Part shown: in pieces, positions 14,001-20,554 of the stretch | Position numbering within the stretch: the stretch's first letter is position 1 | Layout of the letters: every line of letters begins with the position of its first letter | IMG/VR virus record: IMGVR_UViG_3300044613_001691 | Coordinates: 1 to 28,102 of that record | Strand: one strand, 5' to 3' | Origin: a virus | Length of the DNA: 28,102 nt | The notes under the pieces: model-generated | Database searches by the model: none | What the model saw: the letters and a program-made list of their open reading frames with translations, nothing else | Told to the model about the DNA's origin: nothing | Made by a program: the position numbers and the translations under genes

Positions 14001-14513
14001 CTGGAGATTGCCCTTGCCCGCGCCTTCCAATGCGTTGCCATAGCCCTGTGCCGCCGCTTCGGCCTTCGTAAATGTGCCTGTCGCCTTCGCGACCGCTCTG
14101 TCGAATGTCTCTTGGTCGATTCTCCCGGCTTCAAGGTCTTGGGAGAGAACCCGCACTTCCGCGTCATACCGCTCCAGCGGCGTGCGGTTCGCCTCGATCG
14201 TGCGGGCGGCACGTTCAAATGATGCGACTTCGGCATCGACGGCGTTGCCTAGTTCCTCGAAAGCCTTTGCGTACTCCGGGGCAGTGATCGCCCCTTCCTG
14301 AAGTTGCTGCGTCAGCCGCTCGAGGTCGGCGGCGGCCTTCGCCTGCGCCGCTGCGGCTGCGGAACTCGAGCCTGCAAAGCGGTCGAAGGAACCCGTGATC
14401 GCCTTCGCTTGATCGTCGAGCTTGGCGAGCGCCCGCTCTACGGGCGTGAGCGACTGCTGGACGCCGGTGGCGTCCGCAGAAATCTTCATCGCCAGCCCGA
14501 GGATTGTCGCCAT
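11061..14513 (-). CDS. Tail tape measure protein, 1150 aa
   Basis: The longest gene of the window, directly after the G/T chaperones as in most siphoviruses. It sets tail length and helps DNA entry. The N-terminal ~170 residues are helical, residues ~173-252 are hydrophobic and Gly/Ala-rich, ~400-660 hold repeated IG/VIG-rich amphipathic segments, and ~680-1100 form a long Gln/Glu/Ala coiled coil. A ~30-residue motif of the form Q-x-x-G-x-[IL]-x-x-x-x-[FY]-x-x-x-[VA] appears near residues 64-90, 116-145, 698-735 and 958-990. At 0.15 nm per residue an extended helix of this length would suggest a tail near 170 nm. AGGACAG precedes the ATG. Confidence 0.93.
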   Translation of the reverse strand: MATILGLAMKISADATGVQQSLTPVERALAKLDDQAKAITGSFDRFAGSSSAAAAAQAKAAADLERLTQQLQEGAITAPEYAKAFEELGNAVDAEVASFERAARTIEANRTPLERYDAEVRVLSQDLEAGRIDQETFDRAVAKATGTFTKAEAAAQGYGNALEGAGKGNLQFNELSGILSALPGPLGSVAGRLSGLSSAGEGLARVFSGGLAGGLTSVGTSVAALVNPFTAGVAAVAGLGAAATAVVGGLTQLSGKVEELGFAARQAGVDLATIQVLEEAATRANVPVEALATGIQKFGARLADATKGSGETFTALEQLGFSLADIQAAQNDPTAFAGRVAAALDTIPEPAKRAQLQIDILGRGGESLVRAFGEIEGSAQAVRRFGGAISELDANRLLALDGAFENVQRSILGLGRELLTPFIGVTQSISEGLAPAIATFGRNIGAVLDSLSPLTSAVGLIANVFLQLGSTIGNVIGTALEPFATAGRTIAGVFDSISQATTATFGRINDVVLGFREFFKFEGVSAAFRDTFAQIGDVISRVSTIVTTAFSQIGELIANTLGRAATVVGETISQFSDFIGLSGAIEAIGTVIGRVFGSVSSVFSTIANAIGGTVGRLLTMAENLLGIERSAEGASAGVEQVTQSTQQLTEEQKKGYAEVQKAISGSGQALDNAIAKAGEFGQAGFNAALEFQNALADLKEQADNNELNAEQYSRGVALATAEFDKQVESLRQVQEETRKAAEEAQRRVDADRQVSDALLEQARIAREFGGDNTRAKAAQDALAVEREIARVRQEVAAARDGGDAEAVTNGETRIAQLERIKAEQQAIADGSAKAAADEAQRLADQEQRVNALLNAGREQTQLEQQIADVQGVQARTAQELAAARLAGNEEAANAAASRLAQLDQLQASLEESQQAAEQGFGDGFAQAFTAVDQKIGEVINKAAEFGNAGAEAAQRLQEGIARAQEQARAGILNKEAFDAEVARQQEVFNKEVANLEKTDQLRKQKIQENAKLREQAEAQAVKQAEEAVKQQQQLIQQQQAEYAKQQQAVAAEQARFAEERRKAEEAEFNRQSERIRELNTLGSRTVSTADIRTQEGQNLVLDLAANAQDPALIEARLQTKQLQLIAQGISQAASNYFNTPVAIVGGAVLG

Positions 14514-14515
14514 TT

Positions 14516-14833
14516 CTACTGTCCTAAAAGCCCGAGTTGTTTCGCCAGATCACGTATCACATCTGCTGCCTGGGCCTCGTGCTGCGGCGGCTTTTGTAAC
14601 GGGATGAAATCCTTCGCCGTCGGTGCCTTTCCTCGTGCCGAGTATTGAATCGCTGCCAGTGACGCGAGCAGTCCCGTCTCCGCCCATGAATCCGGGATCG
14701 CCTCGTAGTACCTCGTGTATGCCCGCCACTCCGATAGTTCGCGGGAGTCCATCCGTTCGGACAACTCCCGCACCGTCATCTTCAAGTGCCCCGCCAGCCG
14801 AAACATGAACTGTCGCGTCGGCGAGACATTCAA
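14516..14833 (-). CDS. Tail assembly chaperone, T-like part (made by -1 frameshift)
   Basis: A 105-aa frame resembling the T part of lambda G/GT chaperones (FMFRLAGHLKMTVRELSERM, SRELSEWRAYTRYYE). Its only upstream in-frame start is a TTG overlapping the G stop; there is no good independent site. The GGGAAAA heptamer at 14836-14842 puts ribosomes into this frame, giving a G-T fusion of about 219 aa that recruits tail tube subunits to the tape measure protein. The stop is 2 nt before the tape measure gene. Confidence 0.82.
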   Translation of the reverse strand: MNVSPTRQFMFRLAGHLKMTVRELSERMDSRELSEWRAYTRYYEAIPDSWAETGLLASLAAIQYSARGKAPTAKDFIPLQKPPQHEAQAADVIRDLAKQLGLLGQ

Positions 14834-15174
14834 CCTTTTCCCAGTTCTTCCACGTCCTCCTCGCTCATCGCGTTGTGCTTCATCGCACGCTCAAACAACC
14901 GGCTCATCACGGCGGCCGACTTCTTGCCCAACTGCTCGATCTGCTCGCGCGTAAACAGGAGCTTGCCGCCCTCGTCGCAGAGCACGCGCTGCAGATACTC
15001 GGTGCGGAAGTTCTCGATGCCTGTCTCCTTCTTCCCGATCCACATCCGCTCGTAGGCGTCGCGCTCGCCAACGCTCATCACGCGGATGAACACTGAACCC
15101 TTCCACTCCTTGACCTTGACTTCGAGGAGCCCGAGATCATCCGCCGCTAAAATCTGTTCAGCCGAGAGAGCCAT
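14830..15174 (-). CDS. Tail assembly chaperone, G-like
   Basis: A 114-aa protein starting MALSAEQILAADDLGLLEVKV, with a central beta part (WKGSVFIRVMSVGERDAYERM) and a helical C-terminus (SRLFERAMKHNAMSEEDVEELG). Position between tail tube genes and tape measure, and the terminal slippery site, identify it as the shorter tail assembly chaperone. GGAG lies about 7 nt before the ATG at 15174; the gap from the previous gene is 4 nt. Confidence 0.85.
   Translation of the reverse strand: MALSAEQILAADDLGLLEVKVKEWKGSVFIRVMSVGERDAYERMWIGKKETGIENFRTEYLQRVLCDEGGKLLFTREQIEQLGKKSAAVMSRLFERAMKHNAMSEEDVEELGKG
14836..14842 (-). promoter_or_regulatory. Programmed -1 ribosomal frameshift site GGGAAAA
   Basis: In the G reading frame the codons are CTG GGA AAA GGT TGA, so the heptamer reads G-GGA-AAA, the exact X-XXY-YYZ form and close to lambda's GGGAAAG. 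Slipping back one base leads to AGG TTG AAT, continuing straight into the T-like frame. It lies 4 codons or fewer from the G stop, as in many siphoviruses. Confidence 0.85.
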
Positions 15175-15178
15175 GCTT

Positions 15179-15499
15179 CTACTCCATGACGATGCGATAG
15201 GAGACGTTGTAACGAGCAACGTCGTTCACCTTGCCAGCCATGGTGAGCGTCTGAAAGACCGCTTTCGTGGAGCAAGTCAGACCGCCGCCAGTGAACTGGA
15301 GCGTCTTTTTCAATCCACGTTCGGTCAGTCCGATGTTCGCCGTGGCGAGGCACACAATCTCTATAGTGCCTGCGTCAAGCGCAATCACGCTGTCGCGGCC
15401 GATCGGCAGAGAGCCGCCGGCGGTGATCTTGATGTCAGTCACCTCTTCAAGTGACTGACCGCCCCACGTGACCGTCACTCCCGTGCAGGGTGTTGCCAT
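15179..15499 (-). CDS. Tail tube-like structural protein, 106 aa
   Basis: Beta-rich with a start like small tail-tube or stopper proteins (TPCTGVTVTWGGQSLEEVTDIKI) and an end in RYNVSYRIVME. It lies between a second tube-like protein and the chaperones. GGAGG precedes the ATG. The exact role (tube, tube initiator, terminator) cannot be read from the sequence. Confidence 0.7.
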   Translation of the reverse strand: MATPCTGVTVTWGGQSLEEVTDIKITAGGSLPIGRDSVIALDAGTIEIVCLATANIGLTERGLKKTLQFTGGGLTCSTKAVFQTLTMAGKVNDVARYNVSYRIVME

Positions 15500-15519
15500 G
15501 ACGGGCCTCCGTCACGGCA

Positions 15520-15918
15520 CTAGACGCGGGCGACTCGAAGCGTGGCCTGGCCGCGGATCGCGTCGTTCGTGGCAAGCGTGAGGGTCGAGGCGTTGACCGT
15601 GTAGGCGAGCGACGAGAACCCGGTGAGCACCGTTCCGGCCACCGTGATCGAGCACGTGCCAGTCGAGGCGTCCGCGATCATAACGCGACCGAGGTAGTCG
15701 AACTGAATCGTGCGGCCCGTGTCGCTCGTGGAGCCCTGGAGGGGGCGGTCGAGGGTCAGAATCGACGCCCCCGTTGTGAGCCCGAGGTGCGAAACGTCGA
15801 TCTTCTCTTGATCTGCCGTCGGATCGGTGAACTGAATGACGATGTTGGTGACGGTGTATTGCGTGCCGCCGACATTGAGGACGGTGCCCGACCCGGCATG
15901 GGGAGTCGTGATCGACAT
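15520..15918 (-). CDS. Probable major tail tube protein, 132 aa
   Basis: Beta-rich, with features of phage tail tube proteins: an early TPHAGSGTVLNVGGTQYTV hairpin, IVIQFTDPTADQEKIDVSHLG, a middle TIQFDYLGRVMI strand and a C-terminal TLTLATNDAIRGQATLRV. AGGAGA lies about 9 nt before the ATG. Both this and the following 106-aa protein have tube-like make-up; this one is the more likely major tube because it follows the tail completion gene. Confidence 0.72.
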   Translation of the reverse strand: MSITTPHAGSGTVLNVGGTQYTVTNIVIQFTDPTADQEKIDVSHLGLTTGASILTLDRPLQGSTSDTGRTIQFDYLGRVMIADASTGTCSITVAGTVLTGFSSLAYTVNASTLTLATNDAIRGQATLRVARV

Positions 15919-15922
15919 TTTT

Positions 15923-16339
15923 CTATGTCTCCTGCCACATGATTGAGAACGTCATCGTCACGCTATACACCGGCGGGGCGTCGCCGCCCGCCAGTTGCAC
16001 GAACCCGTCGCTCTCGGTGTCGAGAGAGACGTGCTCTACCTCTATTCCTAGTTTCTGCTCCCCCCAGCCATCCAGAACGCGGCGGATCTTGTCTGCCAAG
16101 TCCCTTACTGCCTCATAGGTCAACGCGTAGCAGTCGATCGCGAGCACGACCGTCGGCATCCCCATCGGGCCGGAAAGCGTCTGCGAACGCTGTACGGCCT
16201 GCCGCCGCCACGTCACGAAGGGTATGTCCGCGGTCGCCGGGGCGAGCACCGGGTAGATCCGGTCGCCCACGGCGAGGGCCACCGCCGGGTCTTGGAGGAG
16301 GGCGGTGGCAACGGCCTGTTCCGGGGATTGCAGGGGCAT
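15923..16339 (-). CDS. Tail completion protein, DUF3168 (gp17-like)
   Basis: A 138-aa protein with the DUF3168 pattern: an N-terminal helix (EQAVATALLQDPAVALAVGDRIYP), a strand with IPFVTWRRQ, then VVLAIDCYALTYEAVRDLADKIRRVLDGW, and a C-terminal PPVYSVTMTFSIMW strand. Proteins of this family cap the tail tube and join it to the head. The stop is 4 nt before the tail tube ATG. No strong Shine-Dalgarno is seen. Confidence 0.85.
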   Translation of the reverse strand: MPLQSPEQAVATALLQDPAVALAVGDRIYPVLAPATADIPFVTWRRQAVQRSQTLSGPMGMPTVVLAIDCYALTYEAVRDLADKIRRVLDGWGEQKLGIEVEHVSLDTESDGFVQLAGGDAPPVYSVTMTFSIMWQET

Positions 16340-16378
16340 ACCCGCAGGATGCCACGCCGCCCCCGGAGGCTTGCAGGG

Positions 16379-17161
16379 CTAGAGCGTGTCGGTTCCGGTG
16401 ATGGAACCGGAGTCGCGGTAGCGGAGGGCAGCCCAGGCCTGGGCGAGTGTCAGCGAGAGTTCCCGCTGGAGGTACTGTGCGACCTCGCCTTGCGTTTGAT
16501 CCCACGCGGTTTGTACCGGGGGCTTGCCGGCGACGCCGCCCTCGGGGGTCGGAGGAATGACGATTGGCTCCGAACTCGCCCTGAAGAATGCTTTCGGGTA
16601 AGCCGGATCGGTCTGAACGCGATTGCGGTTCAGATCGCGGATCATCTTGAACGGGCCGAGCCGATTGAAACTCGAAGCGATGTATTTTCCCTGCCCCTTT
16701 TGCACGACGTGCGGCTTCACTTCCGTTGTGGTTCCGCTCGGCATTCGGCGGGTGTGTCCGCGTCGGCTGTAGGGCTTGGTGCTTTTCTTCTGAATCACTC
16801 GCTGCTTCGTTCCGAACTCCAACCACCATTGGTGAAACGCACGATCCGGTCCAACCCGCACCGTACCGCCCTGCGCCTCAACCGAACCGGCTGCCCCCGC
16901 CCGGCGATACCCGATAAGCCCCACCGCACCGCCGTTCTGCGGATACTTCTTCACCTTCATCGACCGAGCACGGTACAGATTCAGCGTCGGCCCGCGTGGC
17001 GTCACTTCTCCCAGCCGACGAAACGCCGGCCAAATCGCTTTCTCGATCGCCTCGCCGAGCACTTCCGACGCCTCTTTCGGCGGGAAAAACGCCTTGATCC
17101 GGTCGCGGAGATCGCGCAGTTGCTCGGTGTTGATGTTGAGCGAGATTCCGGCAACAGCCAT
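16379..17161 (-). CDS. HK97 gp10-like neck/tail protein, 260 aa
   Basis: Contains the gp10 signature (IKAFFPPKEASEVLGEAIEKA at the N-terminus and FHQWWLEFGTKQR near residue 110). It is longer than the usual ~130-150 aa: a basic insert (RRGHTRRMPSGTTTEVKPH) and a C-terminal extension of ~80 residues follow. AGGAGA precedes the ATG, which directly follows the stop of the head closure gene. Confidence 0.82.
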   Translation of the reverse strand: MAVAGISLNINTEQLRDLRDRIKAFFPPKEASEVLGEAIEKAIWPAFRRLGEVTPRGPTLNLYRARSMKVKKYPQNGGAVGLIGYRRAGAAGSVEAQGGTVRVGPDRAFHQWWLEFGTKQRVIQKKSTKPYSRRGHTRRMPSGTTTEVKPHVVQKGQGKYIASSFNRLGPFKMIRDLNRNRVQTDPAYPKAFFRASSEPIVIPPTPEGGVAGKPPVQTAWDQTQGEVAQYLQRELSLTLAQAWAALRYRDSGSITGTDTL

Positions 17162-17479
17162 CTACGTTGTCTCCTGGCAGATGACTTCGTGCTCACTGCG
17201 GTTCGCGTGCTCGAGGAGCGACACGATCTCCAGCGTCCGCCCTCGCCACGAGGCCCGCATCTGCTGCGTGAGCCCGGGCACGTAGCGGCAGCGGATGCGG
17301 TGCGACATCTCGATCTGCTGCTGCCCGGCGAGCAGGAACTCGCGCGACGAGACGCCTTCGACGCTCGCCCATACCGTCTTGAAATCCGCCCAGGTCGAGA
17401 CGCTCTCGCCGAGCGCGTTCCGGTTCTCGGTAGGCGATTGCCACGTCACCCGCTCGCGGAGTTTGCCGGCGTCGATCAT
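17162..17479 (-). CDS. Head closure / head-tail adaptor protein (SPP1 gp16-like)
   Basis: A 105-aa protein with the head-tail joining pattern: AGKLRERVTWQSPTENRNALGE, then WADFKTVWASVEGVSSREFL, then SHRIRCRYVPGLTQQMRA. This family closes the connector after packaging. The ATG at 17479 overlaps the previous stop as TGATG with GGGG about 8 nt upstream; a GTG at 17482 is an alternative. Confidence 0.88.
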   Translation of the reverse strand: MIDAGKLRERVTWQSPTENRNALGESVSTWADFKTVWASVEGVSSREFLLAGQQQIEMSHRIRCRYVPGLTQQMRASWRGRTLEIVSLLEHANRSEHEVICQETT

Positions 17480-17931
17480 CACACGCCCCAGATCACGAGA
17501 CGGTAGGAGCCTGTTCCTGAATTGCTGAAGATTCTTATCGACGGGTTGAAATTTCGTGAGTGCTCGACCGCGGCTCGACCGCGACGAGAAACGAGCCTCG
17601 CGACCTCATTGTCGACGTCATCGCCAAGCCTCACGTATCCGCCGTCGATCGAGTCAAAAGAAAATGCCATTCCATCCATGTACCCACCGGCCCACTGAAA
17701 GTTTTGTCCGTCCGCGTTTTTGTATGGAGGCGTAAAGCTCCCGCCATTAGATAGCGTGATGCCGCTGGTTCCGGCGGTGCCGGAAAACGAGGCTGCGACC
17801 ATAGGAAGACCGCTGTCTGCAAATTCGCTCGGAATGCGGTAGTCCTCAAACTTGATCACCTTGATTCGGTTTCCCGACGCCTTGTCGTGCAGCGAAATGC
17901 CGACGGTGATGTAGCCATCGTCGATGCTCAT
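17479..17931 (-). CDS. Hypothetical head/neck structural protein, 150 aa
   Basis: Starts MSIDDGYITVGISLHDKASG. It is beta-rich with Gly and aromatic residues (FQWAGGYMDGMAFSFDSIDGGYVRLGDDVD) and ends in a strand, TGSYRLVIWGV. The same kind of ending (YSLLVVGT) is seen in its upstream neighbour, so the two may be distant paralogues. ATGA overlap with that gene supports the start. I recognise no family; a decoration or neck protein is possible. Confidence 0.72.
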   Translation of the reverse strand: MSIDDGYITVGISLHDKASGNRIKVIKFEDYRIPSEFADSGLPMVAASFSGTAGTSGITLSNGGSFTPPYKNADGQNFQWAGGYMDGMAFSFDSIDGGYVRLGDDVDNEVARLVSRRGRAAVEHSRNFNPSIRIFSNSGTGSYRLVIWGV

Positions 17932-18335
17932 GTGCCCACCACCAGAAGCGAATAGGTCGCCGTGCCTGTCGTGGTTCGCACCGCGAAGGAAGTGTTCGTC
18001 CGCTCGGTGCCGGTCATCTCGTAGATGCCCACGCGACTGCCGCTGGAGAAGTAGGTGCGACCGGCAGCGTTCGTTGTGAGTTCCGCGTGCGGATTCGCCG
18101 CGAACGCAACGCGCTCCACGAATTGAAACGTGACGCTCGTGCCTTCGGCGGCCGTGTATGGAAACGGCTGCCGGGAGATGAAGATCGTCTGCGTGCCCAC
18201 GGTGCCCGTCGTGAATGCCGCCTTGCCGGACGATGCGACGGGGCTGGACGATTCCAGCGACAGGACGTTCAGCGCCGTCGTGCCGTCGAGGTCGTGAACC
18301 ACCACGTCGGAATTGAATCGCCCGTCGAGGCTCAC
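17928..18335 (-). CDS. Hypothetical head/neck structural protein, 135 aa
   Basis: Starts at a GTG that overlaps the connector stop as GTGA, with GGGGG about 8 nt upstream. A TTG at 18350 is an alternative. Beta-rich with Thr/Ser/Gly strands (VTFQFVERVAFAANPHAEL, TYFSSGSRVGIYEMTG, TATYSLLVVGT). No family recognised. Its position inside the connector block suggests a virion protein. Confidence 0.7.
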   Translation of the reverse strand: MSLDGRFNSDVVVHDLDGTTALNVLSLESSSPVASSGKAAFTTGTVGTQTIFISRQPFPYTAAEGTSVTFQFVERVAFAANPHAELTTNAAGRTYFSSGSRVGIYEMTGTERTNTSFAVRTTTGTATYSLLVVGT

Positions 18336-18910
18336 GCGTACTGCCCCCAAGAGACAGAGTCGAGGAGTGCCTTCGCCCCGGCGGGCAGTTGGGCATCGCC
18401 GCGCTTCTCATAGAGTTCGAGCACGGTCATCAAGATCGCGTTCTTCACCCGCTGCGGCACGCTCGCCGCGGCACCGTAGCCCGCCCACCACGTGACGCTG
18501 ATCGAGTTCTGATCGTCGCGGTTGCTCGGCCACGTGCCGCCGTAGAGGTTGCGGATCGCCCCGGGCGTCGAGTCGCGGTCGACGCGGTACTCGCTCGTCG
18601 AAAGCGTTGCCGTCGCCCCGGTGTCGTTCAAGGTGTACGTGACCACGACAGCTGTAGTGGTGCCGCTGCCGCTCATCGGCGGGCGGGGTACCTCGATCTC
18701 CGGGGGGAACTGGTCGAGCCGCATCACGTATTGCTGGGTGACGAGAGCCCTGTCGAGGTAGTCCTCGCAGAGCTCGCGGGCAGCGGTGATGAAGCCCGTG
18801 ATCAGCGAATCGTCGGTGTCGATGTCGACGCGGCAGTGGGCCTTGGCTTCCGCCAACGTCACGGGCTCCACACCCGGGGCGGTGAGTCGCTTCAGACTGC
18901 GGTATCGCAT
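18332..18910 (-). CDS. Head-tail connector protein (HK97 gp6-like)
   Basis: A 192-aa connector with the gp6 signature: PVTLAEAKAHCRVDIDTDDSLI, a long helix TAARELCEDYLDRALVTQQ, a beta insert, and a C-terminal helix VPQRVKNAILMTVLELYEKRG. These proteins form the ring below the portal. GGAGGT precedes the ATG, 3 nt after the upstream stop. Confidence 0.9.
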   Translation of the reverse strand: MRYRSLKRLTAPGVEPVTLAEAKAHCRVDIDTDDSLITGFITAARELCEDYLDRALVTQQYVMRLDQFPPEIEVPRPPMSGSGTTTAVVVTYTLNDTGATATLSTSEYRVDRDSTPGAIRNLYGGTWPSNRDDQNSISVTWWAGYGAAASVPQRVKNAILMTVLELYEKRGDAQLPAGAKALLDSVSWGQYA

Positions 18911-18913
18911 CGC

Positions 18914-19081
18914 TTACCTCCGCTCGGCTTTGGGCTGGGCGACCGCCTTCTCGACCTTCGGCTCGTCGCGGTACTCCACGGCGTAGCCTTCCTCGATCAA
19001 CTGCCGGGCAGGCTTCTCGTCAACGTCTTGGATGGTGCCTTCCGCCATCTTGCAGAAGCGTTGAATCATGCGGATCTTCAT
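18914..19081 (-). CDS. Small hypothetical head protein, 55 aa (paralogue 2)
   Basis: Starts MKIRMIQRFCKMAEGTIQDV and aligns with the preceding 59-aa protein over its whole length (MKIRM, a central Gly then Val/Asp, an RQLIEEGYA block, then a Lys/Pro-rich tail). The [R/A]-x-LI-x-x-G/Y-x-A pattern is common in tiny proteins beside connector genes. ATGA overlap with its paralogue. Confidence 0.75.
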   Translation of the reverse strand: MKIRMIQRFCKMAEGTIQDVDEKPARQLIEEGYAVEYRDEPKVEKAVAQPKAERR

Positions 19082-19257
19082 GGCTGCTTCTTCTGCTTGG
19101 GCTTCGGCGTGTCGAGGAGCGGCTGATCGGCGTCGGCGGCCCGCGTGGCGTACTCCCACGCGATCAGCGACTCGGCCTGGCGTTCCGGCAACTCGACCAC
19201 TTCGCCTTTCTTGTAGGCCGCGTAGGGCTTGGTCATCCTTATCTTCATCATCTTCAT
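19078..19257 (-). CDS. Small hypothetical head protein, 59 aa (paralogue 1)
   Basis: Starts MKMMKIRMTKPYAAYKKGEV, with the VVELPERQAESLIAWEYA block and a basic tail ending KPKQKKQP. It is coupled by ATGA overlap to the glycosyltransferase upstream and to its paralogue downstream. Function unknown. Confidence 0.75.
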   Translation of the reverse strand: MKMMKIRMTKPYAAYKKGEVVELPERQAESLIAWEYATRAADADQPLLDTPKPKQKKQP

Positions 19258-19988
19258 TGGGGCACGCTCCATGCAGATTCGGGCGGCTTGCGGGTGTTCT
19301 GCCATTCGGTCGTGTATTGGTAGACCGGGCCGCTCAGGTTCTTGCCCGGCCACGTGATCACGTATTCGCCGTGCCCGATCGTCACGCGCGGCGTCACGTA
19401 GAGGCGGTTGCCCGACGCTTTGAAGTTCGCCCAGAACGCGATGTCGGCGTCGCGCCGCCCTTCGCCCCAGCCGCCCTTCGGATCGGGCGTCTCGGAGAAC
19501 CACGGCTTCGCCATGCGGCGGAGAGCCCTGGTCGAGATGATCGTGCAGCCGAAGTGCGCGGTGTCCACTTGTTGAACGGGAGCGCCGAACCACCCGACCG
19601 GCACCTCGGTGATGCCGCCCTCCGGCGGATTGTCCAGCGTGTCGAGGAGCGTCAGCATCGGGCGACCGTCCTCGCGTTTCGTCTGGAGCGGTGCCAACGC
19701 ATCGCACTGAAACGTCATCGCGAGAGCGAATAGATGTTCGATGTTGTCCCGGCTCACGAAACTGTCCATATCGAGAGTGATGATGTATTCCGTGGTCGGC
19801 TCGAACTGTTCGAGCATCCGCGTGAGCACCTGGCTCCAGTAGGCTCCTTGTCCGAGTGTCGGGCGAATGTGCAGCGGCATCATCGCTTCGATGAAGCCGA
19901 AGATGTTGATCAATGGGCCGAACCTGGGGCCGGACAGGATCGCCTCGCACCGCACTTCGACCTTTGTATCGCCAACTTGAACCAGCAT
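19254..19988 (-). CDS. Glycosyltransferase-like protein (GT-A fold) in the head module
   Basis: A 244-aa protein with a DxD motif in ITLDMDSFVS (D73-D75) as in GT-A enzymes that bind a nucleotide sugar with a metal. Other supportive blocks are HFGCTIISTRALRRMAKPWF, GRRDADIAFWANFK and TPRVTIGHGEYV, like the acceptor and catalytic parts of family-2-type transferases. GAGGTG precedes the ATG at 19988, which begins just after the capsid-operon terminator; the frame reaches 20051 but has no site there. It would add sugar to a virion or host surface component. Confidence 0.8.
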   Translation of the reverse strand: MLVQVGDTKVEVRCEAILSGPRFGPLINIFGFIEAMMPLHIRPTLGQGAYWSQVLTRMLEQFEPTTEYIITLDMDSFVSRDNIEHLFALAMTFQCDALAPLQTKREDGRPMLTLLDTLDNPPEGGITEVPVGWFGAPVQQVDTAHFGCTIISTRALRRMAKPWFSETPDPKGGWGEGRRDADIAFWANFKASGNRLYVTPRVTIGHGEYVITWPGKNLSGPVYQYTTEWQNTRKPPESAWSVPQ

Positions 19989-19999
19989 GGGCACCTCGC

Positions 20000-20040
20000 A
20001 AAAAGAAAGCGGCGGGTGTGACGCGTGCCACACCCGCCGC
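20000..20040 (-). terminator. Rho-independent terminator after the capsid genes
   Basis: On the minus strand a perfect 12-bp stem (GCGGCGGGTGTG / CACACCCGCCGC, 8-nt loop) is followed directly by TTTCTTTTT. It lies 26 nt after the stop of the 153-aa gene and before the glycosyltransferase ATG. Confidence 0.88.
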
Positions 20041-20066
20041 CTAGATTGCACTGCCTGTCAAGCCGA

Positions 20067-20528
20067 TCAGCCGACCGCCTGTGTGCTCACACCCTTGTCG
20101 CTTGCGGACATCGGGCCAGCCTCGCCCTTCGACAGCCGAGCCACCGTGATCACACCGACCGTGCTCACGGGCGTGGCGTACACCGTCAGATAGCGCCGGC
20201 GGCCGCGGAGGTCAACGTCGAACCGATGCACGTAGCCCGTCGCGGAACCGCTGGTGCTCGTGGCACCGGCGGCAACCGTGAAGTCCGTTCCGCTCACGAA
20301 GCCAGAGATGTTGCTCTGGGCAGCCGTTCCGGTCGTGTCGGAGTGAGCAAGCCGGATCACCGTCGCGGCGGTTGCGGCAGTGGCCGCAGCCGACGTGAAC
20401 GGCGAGAAAACAAGGTCAATGGACGCGTACTCGAACCCGAGCGTGTCGATCTCAAGCGAGTGGGTCGCACTCGAGAGCACCGCCGTCTCGGCCTTCGCAA
20501 CCGTCTTCTGAGCAGCACCGTAGTTCAT
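20067..20528 (-). CDS. Probable head structural/decoration protein, 153 aa
   Basis: Directly downstream of the major capsid gene (26 nt) and before the terminator, so co-expressed with it. Rich in Ala, Thr, Ser and Val, with strands LEIDTLGFEYASIDLVFSP, TGYVHRFDVDLRGRRRYLTVYA and VGVITVARLSKGE. Decoration or capsid-stabilising protein is the best guess from position. AGGAGA precedes the ATG. Confidence 0.75.
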   Translation of the reverse strand: MNYGAAQKTVAKAETAVLSSATHSLEIDTLGFEYASIDLVFSPFTSAAATAATAATVIRLAHSDTTGTAAQSNISGFVSGTDFTVAAGATSTSGSATGYVHRFDVDLRGRRRYLTVYATPVSTVGVITVARLSKGEAGPMSASDKGVSTQAVG

Positions 20529-20554
20529 CTACCTAATCTCCTAGAGGGTTGTTA

